Positions 6,656-15,020 of a DNA stretch of 64,000 nucleotides are shown in pieces; position 1 is the first letter of the stretch; the number at the start of each line of letters is the position of its first letter. Origin of the DNA: JAQBVV01 sp965249205 (GTDB taxonomy: Bacteria > Acidobacteriota > Vicinamibacteria > Vicinamibacterales > UBA2999); contig CBDFLL010000006.1 in assembly GCA_965249205.1 (NCBI GenBank), positions 248,001 to 312,000 of the forward strand. The letters run 5' to 3'. The notes below the pieces were generated by a model that searched no databases, was not told the DNA's origin, and saw nothing but the letters and a program-made list of their open reading frames with translations. The translations under genes and the position numbers were made by a program.

Positions 6656-9624
6656 TGTCCGTCACCGTCACGATCAATGGCGTCGACCGCACGGCGAACG
6701 TGATGCCGCTCTCAGGGTCGGCCTGGTCGTCGCTTGAGGTCCTCGAGGCGCTCAACGACGAGCCGGACACGGCGTCGATGGTGGTGAAAGGCTTCACGCC
6801 GCTGGCGGGCCACGCGGTCGAGGTAGTGCACGGGGTGACCAAGCTGTTCGGCGGGTCGATCGTGCGGCCGACGCAGGTCTACGTTGGCGCCTCCAGCAAT
6901 GTGCAGTGGAAGCTCTTCTGTGCCGACTGGATGCGGTTGATGAATCGGCGGCTCGTGAATGCCTTCTACACGGGGACCCCCAAGGCGATCCTCGTGGCGA
7001 TCGTGGCGGACTTCACGTCGGGGTTCACGACGACGAACGTGGCGGCCGCGCTGGATGTGACGCCGCTCTCGGGCGGGATTACGTTCACGAATGAGCCGGC
7101 CGGCACCGCCATCACGCGCCTCATGCGCCGCGCCGGCGGGTACTGGTATATCGACGCGGATCGCGACATCCACGCGTTCTATACCGACGCGGCGAGCCCG
7201 CCCAACGACGTGACCGATGTGTCCACGCCGGAGATCGAGTCGCTGGTGATTCACCGGGATGTGACCCAGGTGCGGACACGGGTGTTCGTGGAAGGCGGGG
7301 GCAGCGAGACGGTCCTTGAGGTGCTCGCCGGAGCGACGTCGATGCGGGTGTTCGACGGGTCGTGGTATGCGCCTGGTGGTGGCCTGGTGCAGGTGGGGCC
7401 GCAGGTGATTGCCTACGCCGCCTCGGGGCTGCTGGCGGGGCCCTCGGCGCCCACGGCCGCCGAGAGCCGTGTGGACGGCCGGCTGTACGACGGGGCCTAT
7501 CGCTACAAGGTGGCGCTGATTGACGCCGGACAGGAGCTCCCGGTGTCGGTGCCATCGAATGCCGTCACGATCACGTCGGTGCCGGACCCCACGTCAGCCA
7601 TTGGTGCGGCCGACGTGGGGTTCTCGGCGCCAGGCAGCGCACCGACGATTGGCGTCCGCACCGCGGGCGCGGGCCCGGACGACGGGACCCACGAGTACGC
7701 GGTCACCTTTGAAACGGCGACCGGCGAGACGACCGGTGGTCCGCGCAGCGCCGCGGTCACCACCGGGAAGGTCGCCGCGCCCAGCAGCCCGCCGACGCTG
7801 ACGAAAAACAACGGCGGCAACCTCGCGCAGGGTGTCTACAAATACACGACCACCGCTGTCAACGCCGCGGGCGAGACCACGCCAAGCGCAGAGGCGAGTG
7901 TCACCTTGAACGAAGTGCAGCGGCCTGGTTTCGGCGGCGCGGGGCTGAATTTCTTGAGCGGTGGAAGCCTCGACGACAACGGCGTCTACAGCTGGACACT
8001 GACCTTTGTTACCGCCCAGGGGGAAACGCTGGCGTCGACCGGCGCCCCCGGCGGCGGCGCGATTGGGGTCGGCAACACGCAGGCGAACTTTCCCAACGGA
8101 TCGATGCCTACGACGGCACCTGGCGACACGGGGGTGACGCATAAGAACCTCTACCGGACGACGAACGGGGGGAGCACCTTTAAGCTCGTCGCGCAGCTGA
8201 CGCTCGCGACCACGAGTTACAACGACACCACCGCCGATGGGTCGCTCGGCGCCGATGCGCCATCGACCAATACGGCGGTCTATCGGAAGATCTCGGTCAC
8301 CGGGATCCCGACGTCGGCCGATCCCACGGTCACCGCGCGCAAGCTGTATCGCACCGTGGCGAACGGCAGCACGTACAAGCTGGTCACCACGATCAACGAC
8401 AATTCGACGACGACCTACGCAGACAACATCGCGGATGGGTCGCTCGGGGCCAACGCGCCATCGACCAATACGGCCACCCGGAACGTCGTGCCGTTGACCG
8501 CGATTCCGACGGGCCCCGCCGGCACGACAAACCGAAAGCTCTATCGCACGACGGCCGCGGCGCCGACCGGGCAACTCAAGCTGGTCGCCACCATCGCCGG
8601 GAACGTCACGACCACCTTCAACGACACCGTGACGGACGGGTCGCTCGGCGCGAATATCCCGACGGTCAACACGGCAGGCGGGTCGCTCGGGAATGGCACC
8701 TACACGTGGCGGGTGATCTTTACGACCGCGAGCGGGGAGTCGGCCGCCAACACGGAGAAGCGCGCGGGGATCACGACCGGCGGGGCGGACTTGAGCAGTA
8801 TCCCGACGTCGGGGGATGCGAGGGTAACTGGCCGGAAGATCTACCGCACGATCGTGAACGGCTCGTCGTTCCTCCTGGAGGCCACGATTGCCGACAACGT
8901 CACGACCACGTACGCCAGCACCCTCGCGGACGGCGCCCTCGGCGCGGCCTTGGCCGACGTCAACACGGCGAAGCACGGCAAGATCAACCTCACGAGTATC
9001 GCGACGGGTGGCGCGTCCATCACCGCCCGGCGCATCTACCGGACGAGTGCCGGCGGCGCCGTGTACAAGCTCCTGGCGACGATTCTCGAGAACGTCACGA
9101 CGACCTACCTCGACACCATCGCGGATGCCAGTCTCGGCGCGGAGCCGCCGGCACCGGTCTCTGAGCTCACGGGCATCCCAGCGAGCGGCGCCGGGGCCGT
9201 GGCCTATGACATACGCCAACAGGAACCGGTGAACATCGTCGCGCAGGTCGACGAGACGGCGGCCCAGACGGCATTGGCGGCGATCGAGGGCGGCGACGGG
9301 ATCCATGAACACAGCATCGTGGACGGACGCCTGGTCATCGCCACCGCGACCGCGCGCGGCACGGCCGAACTGGCCCGCTTCAAGGATCCGATCGTCACCG
9401 TCACCTATGACACGCACGACCCGCTGACGCGGGTTGGCAAGAGCATCACGTTCAACCTCTCGTCACCGACGAGCCTCGTGGCGTCATTCGTGATTCAGCG
9501 GGTCCGGCGGTCGGAGTTCACGGGCCTAGCGGGCGGCGTTCCACGGTGTGCGGTCGAGGCCTCAAGCGTCAAATTCTCGCTGGAGGACCTGCTGCGATGG
9601 GCACGCGTGGAGCAGGGGGGATAA
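6655..9624 (+). CDS. Repeat-rich phage tail / baseplate-associated protein
   Basis: A 989-residue protein. Residues 1-240 (VTINGVDRTANVMPLSG, RAGGYWYIDADRDIHAFY) resemble a tail hub or minor tail protein. About residues 500-830 hold five long repeats, each opening with (K/R)(L/I)YRT, then KLVATI...TTTY and ADGSLGA, with related sequence before them; this suggests tandem Ig/Fn-like modules. The C-terminus (DPLTRVGKSITFNLSSP) returns to a hub-like fold. It is translationally coupled to the tape-measure frame. A role in host contact is inferred from gene order after the tape measure. Confidence 0.7.
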   Translation: MSVTVTINGVDRTANVMPLSGSAWSSLEVLEALNDEPDTASMVVKGFTPLAGHAVEVVHGVTKLFGGSIVRPTQVYVGASSNVQWKLFCADWMRLMNRRLVNAFYTGTPKAILVAIVADFTSGFTTTNVAAALDVTPLSGGITFTNEPAGTAITRLMRRAGGYWYIDADRDIHAFYTDAASPPNDVTDVSTPEIESLVIHRDVTQVRTRVFVEGGGSETVLEVLAGATSMRVFDGSWYAPGGGLVQVGPQVIAYAASGLLAGPSAPTAAESRVDGRLYDGAYRYKVALIDAGQELPVSVPSNAVTITSVPDPTSAIGAADVGFSAPGSAPTIGVRTAGAGPDDGTHEYAVTFETATGETTGGPRSAAVTTGKVAAPSSPPTLTKNNGGNLAQGVYKYTTTAVNAAGETTPSAEASVTLNEVQRPGFGGAGLNFLSGGSLDDNGVYSWTLTFVTAQGETLASTGAPGGGAIGVGNTQANFPNGSMPTTAPGDTGVTHKNLYRTTNGGSTFKLVAQLTLATTSYNDTTADGSLGADAPSTNTAVYRKISVTGIPTSADPTVTARKLYRTVANGSTYKLVTTINDNSTTTYADNIADGSLGANAPSTNTATRNVVPLTAIPTGPAGTTNRKLYRTTAAAPTGQLKLVATIAGNVTTTFNDTVTDGSLGANIPTVNTAGGSLGNGTYTWRVIFTTASGESAANTEKRAGITTGGADLSSIPTSGDARVTGRKIYRTIVNGSSFLLEATIADNVTTTYASTLADGALGAALADVNTAKHGKINLTSIATGGASITARRIYRTSAGGAVYKLLATILENVTTTYLDTIADASLGAEPPAPVSELTGIPASGAGAVAYDIRQQEPVNIVAQVDETAAQTALAAIEGGDGIHEHSIVDGRLVIATATARGTAELARFKDPIVTVTYDTHDPLTRVGKSITFNLSSPTSLVASFVIQRVRRSEFTGLAGGVPRCAVEASSVKFSLEDLLRWARVEQGG

Positions 9625-9628
9625 CGCC

Positions 9629-9907
9629 GTGACGTTGACCCTCGAACTCTGGCAGGCCGGCGCGCTCTTCGGGGCGTACGGGGGCGCGATCATCTGGCTG
9701 ATGCGGCTGCAGAATCGGACGGCGTCGACCGCGACGGATCTGAAGAAACATGAGGAGGGGTGCGCGGCCCGCTACGCAGAAATGGCCACGCAGCGAACGG
9801 AGGACAGGGACCTTGCCGAGGGTCACCGCCGTGAAGACCGCGAATGGATGAAGGCGATCTCCAAGAAGCTGGACCGACTCATGGAGCGCGAGTCTGGTGG
9901 TGGTTGA
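9629..9907 (+). CDS. Small membrane protein with coiled coil, holin-like
   Basis: From the GTG at 9629 (MTLTLELWQAGALFGAYGGA) the 92-residue product has one N-terminal transmembrane helix ending in IIWLMRLQNR, followed by a charged helical tail (ATDLKKHEEGCAARYAEM, KAISKKLDRLMERES). One membrane helix plus a cytoplasmic coiled coil immediately before an endolysin fits a holin/XhlA-like or lysis accessory protein. There is no diagnostic motif, so the function is inferred from position. It starts 4 bp after the tail gene stop. Confidence 0.5.
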   Translation: MTLTLELWQAGALFGAYGGAIIWLMRLQNRTASTATDLKKHEEGCAARYAEMATQRTEDRDLAEGHRREDREWMKAISKKLDRLMERESGGG

Positions 9908-9925
9908 AGAGAGAGGAGGGAACGA

Positions 9926-10384
9926 ATGACGATCTTTGAGCAGGCGCAACGGTTCGTGGGCGAGGTCCAGGAGCTTCGCGGCGCTGAGCATGCCCCGTTT
10001 ATTCAATGGTGCTTCGAGTGCTGTGGTTACGGTTCTGATACGCCGGACGAAACCCCCTGGTGCAGCGCCTTCGTGAATCGGATCGCGTGGCTCCTCCGCC
10101 TCCCGCGCTCGAAGTCGGCCGCGGCTCGGTCATGGCTCACGGTCGGGCGTCCAGTCGCCCTCGCCGAGGCGCGTGCAGAAAATGACGTGGTGATTCTGAT
10201 GCGTGGCGGCGGCAATCAACCGGGCCCGGAGGTGACATCTGGCGCACCAGGCCATGTCGGGGTCTTTGCTGGCTATGACGCGACGACGGGGAAGGTGTCA
10301 GTGTTGGCCGGAAACCAGGCGAATGCCGTCACGATCGCCGACTTCGACGCCGACCGTGTGCTTGGAGTGCGGAGGCTGGCATGA
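9926..10384 (+). CDS. TIGR02594-type CHAP/NlpC-like endolysin
   Basis: A 152-residue cysteine peptidase/amidase-like protein with the nucleophile in TPWCSAFVN and the histidine in APGHVGVFAGYD, the arrangement found in TIGR02594 phage cell-wall hydrolases. It would cut host peptidoglycan for lysis or entry. A ribosome site AGAGAGGAGGGAACG precedes the ATG at 9926. It has no signal peptide, consistent with export by the preceding holin-like protein. It overlaps the next gene by 4 bp (ATGA). Confidence 0.8.
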   Translation: MTIFEQAQRFVGEVQELRGAEHAPFIQWCFECCGYGSDTPDETPWCSAFVNRIAWLLRLPRSKSAAARSWLTVGRPVALAEARAENDVVILMRGGGNQPGPEVTSGAPGHVGVFAGYDATTGKVSVLAGNQANAVTIADFDADRVLGVRRLA

Positions 10385-10983
10385 CGAAGTACGTGCCGGT
10401 GGCCGGCACGAATGCCGGCATGCAAGAGCACGCGTGGAATCGCGAGGGCTCGCTGTTTGCACTGTTCATGCGGGATCACGGCTTCGAGTGGTGCGGCGCA
10501 GCGTTCGGGTTCTGGAGCACGGCCTTGGCGGGCACCTTCTTTACCGGCAGCGGTCATCTGGCCTGGCAGTTCGGCGCGAAGCAGCTACAGGAACACCTCA
10601 ACGCGCTGGCCTACGAGGACCGGAACATCTGGGCGCACTCATGGGGCGGGGCGGTCGTGGCGTATCTCCTGGCGGACCCAAAGACCGAGCGGGTGCGGTC
10701 GGTCGTGACGATCGACACGCCGCTGCAGCGCCGTCTCGACCCGGTGTGGTACGCCGGGAAGCACAACCGCGACTATCACGAGCATCTGTTCTCCAAAGGG
10801 TGGGGGTCACGGATTCGGTTCATCGCGCAACGCGGCCGCACGATGCGCGCGATGCCGTGGGCGGACCGGAACACGAACATCACGGGCGGGCATTCGGGCA
10901 TGCTCAACCGACAAGCGTTCATGCCGCAGGCGGCCGCCATCGCCCATCGGGTGCAGGCCGTGCATCGGGAGGCGGCGGCATGA
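10381..10983 (+). CDS. Phage alpha/beta-hydrolase (esterase/lipase-like)
   Basis: A 200-residue protein with the nucleophile elbow IWAHSWGGAVVAYLL (catalytic Ser in HSWGG), an Asp candidate in VVTIDTPLQRR and a late histidine in NITGGHSGML. It contains no peptidoglycan motif. The gene is coupled by ATGA to the endolysin. In mycobacteriophages an esterase (LysB) follows the endolysin and attacks the outer lipid layer; a similar outer-envelope role is possible here but is inference. An alternative is a metabolic or superinfection-related hydrolase. Confidence 0.65.
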   Translation: MTKYVPVAGTNAGMQEHAWNREGSLFALFMRDHGFEWCGAAFGFWSTALAGTFFTGSGHLAWQFGAKQLQEHLNALAYEDRNIWAHSWGGAVVAYLLADPKTERVRSVVTIDTPLQRRLDPVWYAGKHNRDYHEHLFSKGWGSRIRFIAQRGRTMRAMPWADRNTNITGGHSGMLNRQAFMPQAAAIAHRVQAVHREAAA

Positions 10984-11026
10984 CGACGGGAAGGGCGTCG
11001 CGGTCACCGGCCCACCGCCGCAGCTG

Positions 11027-11179
11027 ATGGCCGACGCCACGACGATCGTGGCCGAGTGGGCGAAGGGGCTACCGCGAGGTGCCACAGGCGGCATCGTCGG
11101 CGTGGCCACCGACACCGGGATGCACGCGGCCGTCGTACATCGAGTCGGCCGAGGCCGTCACTTCGAAGTTGGCGCGTGA
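11027..11179 (+). CDS. Small hypothetical protein at the right end of the phage element
   Basis: A 50-residue frame (MADATTIVAEWAKGLPRGAT ending HRVGRGRHFEVGA) follows the hydrolase gene on the same strand. No domain or strong ribosome site is visible. It may be a real small late gene, or the remnant of a longer one. Confidence 0.25.
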   Translation: MADATTIVAEWAKGLPRGATGGIVGVATDTGMHAAVVHRVGRGRHFEVGA

Positions 11180-11245
11180 ATCGGCAAAGACTGGGGCTCG
11201 AAAGTGACCGCGCGATCACAGGCGCGTGGTAGCCCTATGGGAGAC

Positions 11246-11310
11246 GGCCCGTGATCGGCCTCATGCTGGGACCAGCCGGTTGCTGGAGGGCGCAGAACCG
11301 ATCACGGGCC
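11246..11310. terminator. 13-bp inverted repeat between convergent transcription units
   Basis: GGCCCGTGATCGG at 11246-11258 is matched exactly by CCGATCACGGGCC at 11298-11310, with a 39-nt loop. It lies between the end of the phage genes (+) and the end of hicB (-). It may act as a bidirectional transcription stop, although no T-run follows, or be an element boundary. Confidence 0.35.
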
Positions 11311-11697
11311 GGCCGACTTCGTGATCCGTTCAGCGTATTGCCGGGTGCATCCTAGGATGGCCCCGGCGTCTCGGTAGCTCAAGCCTTCCACCTCGCGCAA
11401 ATGAGTCGCGACCGCACGCTGTGCCTCGACGAGTTTACGCTGGCTCAGTTCGGCAGCCGCGCGCCGCTCCGCAAGGGTCTTCACGCGCCGTTTCGCGGCT
11501 GCCGAGAGTCGAACATCGTCAACGATGGTAGCCGTTTCAGCATCCTTCACGAATAGTCCCAGCACCTCTCGAATGCGCTCGCGTGCTTGTTCAATAGTGC
11601 GACCGTGGGTGTAGCACCCCTTCACTGTTGGTATTTCGACATTCCACCGGCCGTCCTTCTCGCGGTCGTATACCGCTCGATACGTCTTCGTCGCCAT
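11302..11697 (-). CDS. hicB: HicB-type antitoxin
   Basis: 131 residues from the ATG at 11697, chosen because GGAGG lies 5 nt upstream. The N-terminal HicB fold is seen as YRAVYDREKDGRWNVEIP, GCYTHGRTIEQARERIRE and LGLFV; the C-terminal LSYRDAGAILGCTRQYAER is a helix-turn-helix that would bind the operator. HicB neutralises HicA and represses the operon. hicA is upstream on the same strand with 37 nt between. The HTH-bearing form is one of the two common HicB types. Confidence 0.85.
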   Translation of the reverse strand: MATKTYRAVYDREKDGRWNVEIPTVKGCYTHGRTIEQARERIREVLGLFVKDAETATIVDDVRLSAAAKRRVKTLAERRAAAELSQRKLVEAQRAVATHLREVEGLSYRDAGAILGCTRQYAERITKSAGP

Positions 11698-11734
11698 CGT
11701 CGCCTCCATCCTTCGCGCATTTCGTCGATCGTCG

Positions 11735-11953
11735 TCAGCGTCCTCGGAGCCATCCATTCCCGAGGCAGGGGGTGAGATCCCGTTCGATCTTCCTGAGTGT
11801 TCCGGCCGGGAAGGTCTCTCCAGCGTGCAGGGCAACGGTGGCCTTGCACGTTCCGCACGCGATGACCACGTGCGATCCCTTCTGCCGGATTACCTGACAG
11901 CCAAAGTCCCGCGTCAGCATCCGAACCAACTGTTTGCCTGTCATCTGAATCAT
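11735..11953 (-). CDS. hicA: HicA-type mRNA interferase toxin
   Basis: A 72-residue protein with the dsRBD-like HicA pattern: MTGKQLVRMLTRDFGCQVI, then RQKGSHVVI containing the catalytic histidine, and AGETFPAGTLRKIERDL. HicA degrades mRNA in a translation-independent manner when free of HicB. Start at 11953 or at the in-frame ATG 9 nt later. A strong promoter with two palindromes lies just upstream. The extended C-terminus (CLGNGWLRGR) is slightly longer than average. Confidence 0.85.
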   Translation of the reverse strand: MIQMTGKQLVRMLTRDFGCQVIRQKGSHVVIACGTCKATVALHAGETFPAGTLRKIERDLTPCLGNGWLRGR

Positions 11954-11968
11954 GGTCTGTCCGCCCTA

Positions 11969-12033
11969 ATGTGTCAACCAACGATAGACACATAGTAGCA
12001 GGCCGTGGCCATTCTGTCAAGCATGGGTTGACA
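11969..12033 (-). promoter_or_regulatory. hicAB promoter with two overlapping operators
   Basis: On the minus strand TTGACA (12020-12015) is followed after exactly 17 nt by TACTAT (11997-11992), a near-perfect sigma70 promoter facing hicA. Two inverted repeats overlap it: TGTCAA/TTGACA across 12015-12033 covers the -35 box, and ATGTGTC/GACACAT across 11969-11993 covers the -10 edge and start region. Both are suitable sites for autorepression by the HicB HTH. Confidence 0.7.
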
Positions 12034-12035
12034 TA

Positions 12036-12527
12036 TTACCAGATGCCGCTGACGGCGCCGGTAGCCAGCGTGCGGCCGTCGCCGTCGGTCGCTCGTACGG
12101 TGACAGTCCGTTCCCGTGATGGTGGCGTGAATGTGTACCGGACGCGGGAGAGGATCGTAGTGTCCACGTCCGTCTCGTCGAAGGTCCAGTGATACCTGGT
12201 GGCATCGTTGACGGAGCGGACGGAGAACGAGACCACGTTCTCAGTGGGGGAGGAGTGGACGAGCGCAAAGAAGATGTCCACGACCTCCGGGGCCGGGATC
12301 GGTTTCGGTACCGTCACAGTCGTCGTGGCGCTCGTCGTCCAGCCGTTCGCCGTCACGGCGGTGCCCGTGACGGTGTAGGTACCGAACGCGGGAAACACGC
12401 AGGTCCTCTCGAGAAGGAAGGTCGCCACGGGGGCGCCGCCGGCGCAGTCGATAGTCAGTCTGGGTGGGGGCGTATCCACGATGCCGGGGACCGTATGCAC
12501 GCGGGCCTGGATGGGCGTGGACTCCAT
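12036..12527 (-). CDS. Ig-like/PKD-type domain protein, probable downstream half of a split lipoprotein
   Basis: 163 residues containing FPAFGTYTVTGTAVTANGW, a typical bacterial Ig/PKD strand pattern, and a second beta-rich domain (ENVVSFSVRSVNDATRYHW, YTFTPPSRERTVTV). It has no signal sequence of its own and lies in the same frame as the lipoprotein gene just upstream, separated by a single TAG. It is more likely the C-terminal part of one ~300-residue envelope protein than an independent gene. Confidence 0.5.
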   Translation of the reverse strand: MESTPIQARVHTVPGIVDTPPPRLTIDCAGGAPVATFLLERTCVFPAFGTYTVTGTAVTANGWTTSATTTVTVPKPIPAPEVVDIFFALVHSSPTENVVSFSVRSVNDATRYHWTFDETDVDTTILSRVRYTFTPPSRERTVTVRATDGDGRTLATGAVSGIW

Positions 12528-12548
12528 CGGCCGGGCGGGAGTCCGGGT

Positions 12549-12962
12549 CTACTGCACCTCCAGCGTGAATGGCGCGACAACTGGCACCAGCACCGAGGCG
12601 CGGAGGTCGCCGGCGGATCCGCGCACCGTGACGGCCTGGTCGGCGGTCAGCCGCGTGGCGGTCCGCCCTGATGCATCGGTCCGAACTGAGGCCCGCGGCG
12701 CCAGCGTGCCAGCGTCGGCATCGACGGCCAACTCTACCTCGACGCCGACGATCGCGTCGTCGGTCGCGCTCCGCATGATGGCCTCGATAACGACGTCGCT
12801 GCCGCTGGTGAGCACGAAGGCCGGCGAGGCCGAGAGGGTGAGTCGCTGGGCGACGGGGGACGGGAGCGGGAGCGGCGACGGTGTGTTGCGACAGCCCAAT
12901 GCTCCCCCAACAAGGGCCACACAGGTCAGTAGCAGCCAGCCGCTACGCATGAGCAGTAGCAT
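12549..12962 (-). CDS. Lipoprotein with Ig-like domain (interrupted)
   Basis: 137 residues starting MLLLMRSGWLLLTCVALVGG with lipobox GALGC, so a membrane-anchored lipoprotein. Residues 40-137 form a beta-sandwich-like segment (LTLSASPAFVLTSGSDVVI, DAGTLAPRASVRTDASGR) typical of bacterial Ig-like/invasin domains. It ends VVAPFTLEVQ then TAG, and the same frame continues for another 170 codons, pointing to a nonsense mutation. Confidence 0.6.
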   Translation of the reverse strand: MLLLMRSGWLLLTCVALVGGALGCRNTPSPLPLPSPVAQRLTLSASPAFVLTSGSDVVIEAIMRSATDDAIVGVEVELAVDADAGTLAPRASVRTDASGRTATRLTADQAVTVRGSAGDLRASVLVPVVAPFTLEVQ

Positions 12963-12997
12963 ACGCCATGCTCCAATCGTTGGTGCACAGCGCTCTT

Positions 12998-13054
12998 GCG
13001 GCCGTCTCTCTCCGGCGCTGGCCGTCGGCCTGGTGGTGATGTGGGGACGCTAAG
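12998..13054. repeat. Interspersed 55-bp repeat, copy A
   Basis: GC-rich unit ending GTGGTGATGTGGGGACGCTA. It contains the near-palindrome GGCCGTCGGCC. Copies B (13786-13840) and C (15021-15076) match over almost the whole length. It lies between two minus-strand genes. The GACGCTA end resembles the degenerate right ends of cassette sites near 48.6 and 50.7 kb. Confidence 0.7.
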
Positions 13055-13136
13055 ACCGGATCAGGAAAACATGGCGGCGCCCTGGTACGCCCCAACGGCG
13101 TCAGGCCATCCAACGGCGACCGCGAACGGAAGCGAA

Positions 13137-13691
13137 CTATGTCCAGTTGACGGTCCACATTGTTGTATGTGCAGCCGGCCCAAGCTGCTGGATGTGGGAC
13201 ACGAGGCCGACCGCTTGTCCCTGTTCAGGGGTGAGGATGGTTGGCGTTGGGGTCTTCTGGTAGAAGCGGTTCAGGTCGTCGTCGGAGAGCCTTGTATGCC
13301 GTTGCACGATCTGTCGCGCGAGTTGGATGTCGCTCTCCAATCGCTGCAGCGCCTCCGCGATGCGGTCAACCAGTTGACGGCCCTCAAAGCCCCAGTCGTA
13401 GGCATGGAAGAAGAACCTGGAGAAGGGCGTACAGGTTCGCTCGTGACCGCCCAGGAAGACGGGGATCGCACTACTCCCGACATGGCCCATCGCGTGCATG
13501 TGGATGGGAACTGGTAGGGCCTGGATGAAGTTGTAGAGGGAGAGTGCTTGGTCAGTGCTGCCGCCTTCGCTGGCGAAGAGGATCGTCAGGGATTCGTAGT
13601 CGGGCCGCTCAAGGATCGTCGTGGTTCGGTCTCGGAGGGCATTGACCTGTCGCTCGAAAATCTGGCCGTTGAATGACAGCCGGTAATGCAC
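13137..13691 (-). CDS. ClpP-like serine protease (SDH-fold)
   Basis: 184 residues with ClpP/crotonase fold features: ASEGGSTDQALSLYNFI (oxyanion region), GHVGSSAIPVFLGGHERT with a candidate catalytic Ser, FSRFFFHAYDWG with the catalytic His, and LSDDDLNRFYQK as in ClpP. It is shorter and more divergent than housekeeping ClpP and has no ClpX or ClpA partner nearby. Similar proteins occur in phage and accessory regions. It is flanked on both sides by the 55-bp repeat. Confidence 0.75.
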   Translation of the reverse strand: MHYRLSFNGQIFERQVNALRDRTTTILERPDYESLTILFASEGGSTDQALSLYNFIQALPVPIHMHAMGHVGSSAIPVFLGGHERTCTPFSRFFFHAYDWGFEGRQLVDRIAEALQRLESDIQLARQIVQRHTRLSDDDLNRFYQKTPTPTILTPEQGQAVGLVSHIQQLGPAAHTTMWTVNWT

Positions 13692-13785
13692 GAACGGATC
13701 TTATTGATTCTTTCTCCATCGGTCGAGCACACGTCTTCTGGACGTATCGGTACGGGCGCGGCCGCGGGCGTCAATCCGCTCGGCG

Positions 13786-13840
13786 GCGGCCGCCTCTCCC
13801 GGCGCTCGCGGTTGGCCTCGTGGTGATGTGGGGACGCTAG
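13786..13840. repeat. Interspersed 55-bp repeat, copy B
   Basis: Same unit as copy A with a few substitutions in the first half and an identical second half (CCTCGTGGTGATGTGGGGAC as in copy C). It separates the ClpP-like gene from the following minus-strand gene. Confidence 0.7.
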
Positions 13841-13878
13841 GCGAGGGGCACGCTGGCCGTGGGCGTGGCCCTCAGCTC

Positions 13879-14718
13879 CTAACTGTGTGGCTGCTGCCTC
13901 GGGCTCTTTAACCTCGTCGCCGCTCTGCGGAGCTCGTCTTGATCCTTCAACACGTCCGCAATGTTCTCTAGTAAAGCGGTCAGAACTAGCCGGATGTCCG
14001 CCGCCTGCTGAAGGCACTCCTCGTCCGTCAGCTCATGCAACTGCTTGCTGAGTGGCTGATACAGCAACGTCAGCGGGTTGTCGCCGCCCGAGATCAGCAA
14101 CTTCTCCGGGATTGCGCCCTTCAGCGTCTCCACGGCTCTCGAAAACTGTGCTTCGTTGAGGGCAACGTCGTACGCCCTAAGATCCTCTCCCAACTGCTCA
14201 GCCGCTTGACGAATCTCTGTCACGAGACGCTTCCATTGCTCTTCGACAATGCGCCGAAAATACGTGGCGGCTCCAATGCCGAGACCCTGGGCCTCTGCGC
14301 GGACTCCTTTCCGGTAGAGATCAAGGTCCGATTTAGAAAGCAGCTTCTGAACCCTTGATGACATGGGTGCTGAAAACGGCGGATACTCGCCCAACTTCAT
14401 CGCCTCAACGTCAACGTCATTGCTCCGAGTGATCAAGACTGCGAACGTTTTCTCGGTGGTCCGACAGTTGCGACATAGATACGTGAAGAACCGATAGGCA
14501 GGACTTTTCGAGATGTCAAGGCTAAAGTCTTTGGCGAGAGCAAAGTCTCGAAGTCCGTCGTCGTGTTCGCAGTGCAGTTGGATGTCCAGGTTGGGCAAAT
14601 ACCACGGGTCGGGGCGAATTCCTCCTTTCGCCAAACCCTGAATTTTCATCGGAGTATTCGGGGGCGTGGTTTCCAAGAACCGCTTCCATTTAAGGGAAGA
14701 CTGGTCGTCTGTGCTCAT
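13879..14718 (-). CDS. Hypothetical protein, DUF4145-like helical region
   Basis: 279 residues. The N-terminal half has paired Cys/His positions (LHCEHDDG and YLCRNCRTTEKTF) suggesting a zinc knuckle. The C-terminal half is helical: KGVRAEAQGLGIGAATYFRR, EEQWKRLVTEI, QLHELTDEECLQQAADIR. The combination recalls DUF4145-type proteins found near restriction and defence genes, but the match is weak. It lies between repeat copies B and C, so it was probably acquired as a unit. Function unknown. Confidence 0.55.
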   Translation of the reverse strand: MSTDDQSSLKWKRFLETTPPNTPMKIQGLAKGGIRPDPWYLPNLDIQLHCEHDDGLRDFALAKDFSLDISKSPAYRFFTYLCRNCRTTEKTFAVLITRSNDVDVEAMKLGEYPPFSAPMSSRVQKLLSKSDLDLYRKGVRAEAQGLGIGAATYFRRIVEEQWKRLVTEIRQAAEQLGEDLRAYDVALNEAQFSRAVETLKGAIPEKLLISGGDNPLTLLYQPLSKQLHELTDEECLQQAADIRLVLTALLENIADVLKDQDELRRAATRLKSPRQQPHS

Positions 14719-15020
14719 CGAAGTCCCAATAACTCAAGCGCCTCACGCAGGCGAGGATGAAGACAAGAAAAGTGTACCGGCCCACGAGATGTTGGCCAGC
14801 GGGTTGAGTGTAATCAGGCTGCGGGCCTGACCGCAAATGCCTGACGCGCCTGCGCCGGCGTTCGAAATCCGAGTCGCGCGATCAGTCACTGCTAGTTGTA
14901 CGTCTCTGAACAGAACTGGCGAAACTCGCGCCGCCCGAGACGTCATAACAACCACGGCTTACCTAGTCCCGACGAATTCGGTCTCAGGCCGTGGCCTTGA
15001 CCTCTGCGGGCGCGGCGGCG

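Noticed and set aside
7594..9417. 607-codon minus-strand frame opposite the tail protein
   Set aside because: Mirror of the tandem repeats in the + strand gene; composition is typical antisense and there is no motif.
1700..11200. Gene transfer agent cluster
   Set aside because: No capsid, portal or protease genes and a typical phage lysis block; a decayed prophage explains it better.
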